Below, piece after piece: positions 61,447 to 64,000 of a stretch of DNA of 64,000 bases. Where the stretch lies: assembly GCF_013116825.1 (NCBI RefSeq), contig NZ_JABFNS010000001.1:62001-126000 (forward strand), in the 5' to 3' direction. The position numbers were made by a program, and so were the translations under genes. Position 1 is the first letter of the stretch; each line of letters starts with the position of its first letter. The DNA comes from Myxococcus xanthus (GTDB lineage: Bacteria; Myxococcota; Myxococcia; Myxococcales; Myxococcaceae). The notes under the pieces are model-generated. The model saw only the letters and a list, made by a program, of their open reading frames with translations, searched no databases and was not told the DNA's origin.

Positions 61447-62025
61447 CTAGCCTCCGCGCCGCCGCCTGCCTGGACTTATGTCAGGGGTGTCCGCAGTCAC
61501 ACCCTTCCTGGCCCCGGAACGCCGGGGCCGGGCCGGGCGGGGCACCAGCTGGTGGAAGAGGCTGGATTCCCGCTGGAAGAAGCCTTCCGTGTGGAAGGAA
61601 GCGGGCAGCTCCAGCAGAAGAAAGTCCAGGTGGTGACACAGCTCGTGCAGCAGGGTGCGCAGGTAGGTGCGGAAGGCCACCACCCGCGCGTGCTTCGCGG
61701 TCCGCATCCACAGCTGGATGCGAGGGCGACGGCCCCGCTCCAGAGTGTACATGCCGTGCAACTCGCCGGTGGTGGAGGAGGGGCGGACCTCCAGCACCTC
61801 CACCCGCGGCGCGAACAGGTCCAGCCGCTCGCAGAGGGCGTCGCTCAGCCGGGCGGTGGCGTGCTCGGTCTCCGGTTGCCTGCCCGTGGCCAGGGCTTCG
61901 CGCAGCGCGGACACCAGGGGCTCCAGTGTCCGCGGCTCGCGGAGCCGGAGCGCGCTCACCGAATCACTCATCCGGTAGATGCGCTGCTGGGCAGGGGTCA
62001 GGGTGTCGTAGTAGGCGAAGGTCAC
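61447..62025 (-). CDS. Zincin-like protein with HExxH motif
   Basis: 192 residues. Contains FRTYLRTLLHELCHHLDFLLL, an HExxH zinc-binding motif, followed 15 residues later by HTEGFFQRESSLFHQL, which may supply the third ligand. The N terminus starts MTFAYYDTLTPAQQRIYRMSD. The overall pattern resembles SprT-like/WSS-type metallopeptidases that are short and single-domain, but the family cannot be fixed. Basic C terminus (PRPARPRRSGARK, GRRRRGG). Lies 13 bp upstream of the M1 peptidase gene stop-start region on the same strand, so they may share a transcript. Confidence 0.72.
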   Translation of the reverse strand: MTFAYYDTLTPAQQRIYRMSDSVSALRLREPRTLEPLVSALREALATGRQPETEHATARLSDALCERLDLFAPRVEVLEVRPSSTTGELHGMYTLERGRRPRIQLWMRTAKHARVVAFRTYLRTLLHELCHHLDFLLLELPASFHTEGFFQRESSLFHQLVPRPARPRRSGARKGVTADTPDISPGRRRRGG

Positions 62026-62072
62026 GGGCGAGTCGGTTCAGCCGGAAGCTTCCCACCCGCGCCCTCGACTGG

Positions 62073-62660
62073 CTACAGGCCGCCGGCCTCCAGCGCGCCG
62101 CCCAGCCCGGGGAAGGGCTTGGTGAGCAGGGCCTGGAAGACGATGTCCTCCAGGCGAATCTGCGCCGGGAGTTGGGGCAGGGTGAGGCCGGAGCGGACCA
62201 CCGTGTTGCTGACGATGACCCAGACGCGCCGCCGGCCAATGGCCTCCTTGAGCGCCGGCGAGTCGATGCGCACCGGCGTGCGAGAGTCGGGCTGGAAGGT
62301 CCGCTCTGCGAGGATCTCCGCCGCCCTGTCGTAATAGGCTGGCCGGTTGAAGTCCGTGTAGAGCCGCGGGTTGTCCGGCGTGGCGCTGCCCGTGAGTGAC
62401 AGGCGCGCGGACGTGCGCACGGTGAGCGTGGGGGACGGGTTGACCACCACGAGGGTGGCGGCGACCTCGTTGACGATGATGTCCAGGTCCTGCGTGTTGA
62501 CGGACTCCTCCGGCAGGTCGAGCGCCACCTCCGCGTAGACGGGTTCGAGCAGCGAGGTGACGGGCACCACCTGGTCGAAGGGCTCCGTCTGGATGGCGAT
62601 CTCCGCCGAGCACGCGGACAGCAGCAGCACACAGGGAAGCAGCAGGGCGCGCATCATCAT
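62073..62660 (-). CDS. Hypothetical lipoprotein coupled to an outer-membrane protein
   Basis: 195 residues. The ATG at 62660 overlaps the stop of the upstream gene (ATGA) and is preceded by GGAG. Signal MMMRALLLPCVLLLSAC gives the lipobox. The mature part is beta-rich: VVPVTSLLEPVYAEVALDLPEESVNTQDLDIIVNEVAATLVVVN, SARLSLTGSATPDNPRL and RRRVWVIVSNTVVRSGLTLPQLPAQIRLEDIVFQAL. No known domain. Translational coupling implies it works with the beta-barrel protein, perhaps as its periplasmic or surface partner. Confidence 0.75.
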   Translation of the reverse strand: MMMRALLLPCVLLLSACSAEIAIQTEPFDQVVPVTSLLEPVYAEVALDLPEESVNTQDLDIIVNEVAATLVVVNPSPTLTVRTSARLSLTGSATPDNPRLYTDFNRPAYYDRAAEILAERTFQPDSRTPVRIDSPALKEAIGRRRVWVIVSNTVVRSGLTLPQLPAQIRLEDIVFQALLTKPFPGLGGALEAGGL

Positions 62661-63370
62661 CGGAAGCTCCACGACAGGTCGACGACGGGAAGGACGGGCA
62701 GGCTCTCACCTGGAAGGGCCGGGTCGCTCATGTCCACGTAGGTGGCGCCCAGGCCCAGGCCGAGGTGCTCTCCGCCGTAGCGGATGCCCGCCGCGGCGCG
62801 CAGGGTGGCGCCGCCCTTCACGCGGACGCCGGCCTCGCCCACCACGGACCAGTGGCCCGCGAAGTTGAAGGCCAGCGCGCCGGTGAAGGCCAGGTAGTCG
62901 GAGGTGTAGACCCCGTAGCGCGCCTCGCCCTGCACCAGCACGGCGCCCAGCGCCAGGCCATAGACGCCGTAGAAGGACGGGCCGGACAGCTCGGGCTCGA
63001 AGCGCTGGAGCGCCGGCGTGTCCGCCTCCGACGTCACGATGTCCGAGTAGACGGACGCGCCCACGAAGTGCGTGTAGCGCGCTCCCACGACGACGCGGTG
63101 TGGACCGGCGGCCATCGCCCAGCGCAGCCCCACGTTGGGGGCCAGCAAGGCATTGGCATACATCGACGTGTCCACGGCCAGTCCCGCGAACAGCGGCAGC
63201 GCCGCGCGCTGGAGCCCCAGCACGGGCGCGTCGATGATCTCCGCCGCATCTGTCGTCAGCAGGCGCGCGGTGTTGGTGCGAACGCCACCGGCATTGTCTT
63301 CATCGGCGGCGGCCAGACAGGGAGAGAGCAGAATCGCGAGCGCGCAGGCGGCGTTCGAGGGAGGTTTCAA
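62657..63370 (-). CDS. Outer-membrane beta-barrel protein, hypothetical
   Basis: 237 residues from a TTG at 63370, chosen for AGGAG about 8 nt upstream and because it begins a clean signal peptide (MKPPSNAACALAILLSPCLAAA). The mature protein is made of alternating hydrophobic strands (VGLRWAMAAGPHRVVVGARYTHFVGA, FYGVYGLALGAVLVQGEARYGVYTSDYLAF, WSVVGEAGVRVKGGATLRAAAGIRYG, LGLGATYVDM) and ends VVDLSWSFR with the barrel-terminal aromatic. Translationally coupled to the downstream lipoprotein. Function unknown. Confidence 0.75.
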   Translation of the reverse strand: MKPPSNAACALAILLSPCLAAADEDNAGGVRTNTARLLTTDAAEIIDAPVLGLQRAALPLFAGLAVDTSMYANALLAPNVGLRWAMAAGPHRVVVGARYTHFVGASVYSDIVTSEADTPALQRFEPELSGPSFYGVYGLALGAVLVQGEARYGVYTSDYLAFTGALAFNFAGHWSVVGEAGVRVKGGATLRAAAGIRYGGEHLGLGLGATYVDMSDPALPGESLPVLPVVDLSWSFR

Positions 63371-63604
63371 TCCACGGGCTCCTGGTGGAGGAATGGGCCC
63401 GCACGTTAGGCCGACTTTCTCTTGATGCGAGTGCCTGCCTGCCCTCGCGCGATTCGACCGTCGGATGGTGCGCGCGTGCGGTCTCCGGAGACCTCCCCGC
63501 ATCGCGCCCGCTCACGCACGTGGTACGTGCCACGTGTTCCACGGCAGGACGGGCCGTGTTCTCGTTTGCGGCCCACGGGGTGGGGCACATACCTTCTGCC
63601 GCGC

Positions 63605-64000
63605 GTGGAAGGACGTTCTCAACAGAAGGCCCCGGCTGGCCCGGAGCCACGCGAGCAGGTGCTGGCGCTGCTGCGCCGGTACGGCTGGAACGCCACCTCG
63701 TTCCAGGTTCTACAGCCCGGCTTCCGGTACTGGTTCGACCCGGCGGGCGACGCGTGCGTGGCGTACGTGGATACGGGCGGTGCCTGGGTGGCGGCCGGGG
63801 TGCCCATTGCCGCGCCGGAGCGGCTGGCTTCGGTGGCGGAGGGCTTCCGCGTGGCCGCGCGAGCCGTGGACCGGCGCGTGTGCTTCTTCGCCACCGAGCC
63901 GCGCTTCATGGAGCTGGCCCCCATGGCGTCGCTGCCCATCGGCGAGCAGCCCGTCTGGGACCCGGTCCACTGGGACGACGTGGTGCGGGGCAGCCGCAGC
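63605..64000 (+). CDS. Phosphatidylglycerol lysyltransferase-domain protein (DUF2156), partial
   Basis: The gene runs off the window end with 132 codons present from a GTG at 63605. It begins EGRSQQKAPAGPEPREQVLALLRRYGWNATSFQVLQPGFRYWF, then DACVAYVDTGGAWVAAGVPIA and VCFFATEPRF. This matches the N-terminal part of the MprF C-terminal (LPG synthase/DUF2156) domain, a GNAT-like fold that transfers aminoacyl groups from tRNA to lipid. No membrane helices precede it, so a stand-alone cytoplasmic form is likely. The 3' end is outside the window. Confidence 0.78.
   Translation, partial: MEGRSQQKAPAGPEPREQVLALLRRYGWNATSFQVLQPGFRYWFDPAGDACVAYVDTGGAWVAAGVPIAAPERLASVAEGFRVAARAVDRRVCFFATEPRFMELAPMASLPIGEQPVWDPVHWDDVVRGSRS

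Noticed and set aside
58980..62399. A 1139-codon open frame on the plus strand opposite the M1 aminopeptidase and neighbours
   Set aside because: It is the antisense shadow of real high-GC genes: His/Arg/Gln-rich without domains, no ribosome site, and it runs across several gene boundaries.

Overview
This is high-GC DNA from a myxobacterium, very probably Myxococcus or a close relative. The indications are a complete gliding-motor operon (a TolQ-like gene followed by two TolR-like genes, recognised as aglR-aglQ-aglS), many multidomain histidine kinases, many lipoproteins, and type VI secretion (T6SS) accessory genes typical of Myxococcus. About 57 protein genes are supported. No rRNA, tRNA or CRISPR array was seen.

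Layout. 0-9.9 kb: an SDR oxidoreductase, QueD, a parallel beta-helix lipoprotein, two overlapping sensor-kinase genes (the first has no ATPase domain), a fused MsrB-MsrA lipoprotein and a stand-alone MshEN-domain protein. 10.1-12.3 kb: aglRQS, with a recognisable sigma-70-type promoter and a rho-independent terminator. 12.3-26.3 kb: housekeeping and signalling genes (HAD phosphatase, TPR lipoprotein, HupE-like membrane protein, MASE1 hybrid kinase, LON-like protein, NAD synthetase, outer-membrane protein, FKBP, thioredoxin, hybrid kinase). 26.3-37.6 kb: two groups of envelope genes (lipoproteins and a TonB-dependent receptor) that share a 17-bp operator-like dyad, interrupted by a sterol-desaturase-like gene, a Crp-type regulator and an MFS transporter. 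37.8-40.4 kb: a secreted nuclease/phosphatase-like protein and a large envelope protein. 40.4-48.8 kb: an accessory island with a T6SS effector operon (DUF6484, TIGR02270, DUF2169, ketosynthase-like pseudoenzyme, PAAR-like toxin, putative immunity protein) and a truncated ISKra4-type transposase. The island lies between a 178-nt MarR gene fragment and the intact MarR gene it matches. 48.9-64 kb: core-type genes (EcsC, PanD, LEA-type lipoprotein, TAP-like hydrolase, ABC-2 exporter, DUF2804, CitE-like protein, M1 aminopeptidase, zincin-like protein, lipoprotein/outer-membrane pair) and the start of a phosphatidylglycerol-lysyltransferase-type gene cut by the window end.

The best candidate for an undescribed system is the 26.3-37.6 kb regulon. 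Five copies of a GCAAC-N3-(R)TTGC-like dyad (TTGCAA-N5-TTGCAA type) lie in its intergenic regions. One pair sits between a lipoprotein gene and a TonB-receptor/Tat-lipoprotein operon. The other three lie upstream of genes encoding small lipoproteins, four of which share a previously unnamed HACxH domain. The dyad resembles boxes of Fur-family metal regulators and the proteins are rich in His and Cys, so I infer a metal-limitation envelope system. The metal and the regulator are not shown by the sequence.
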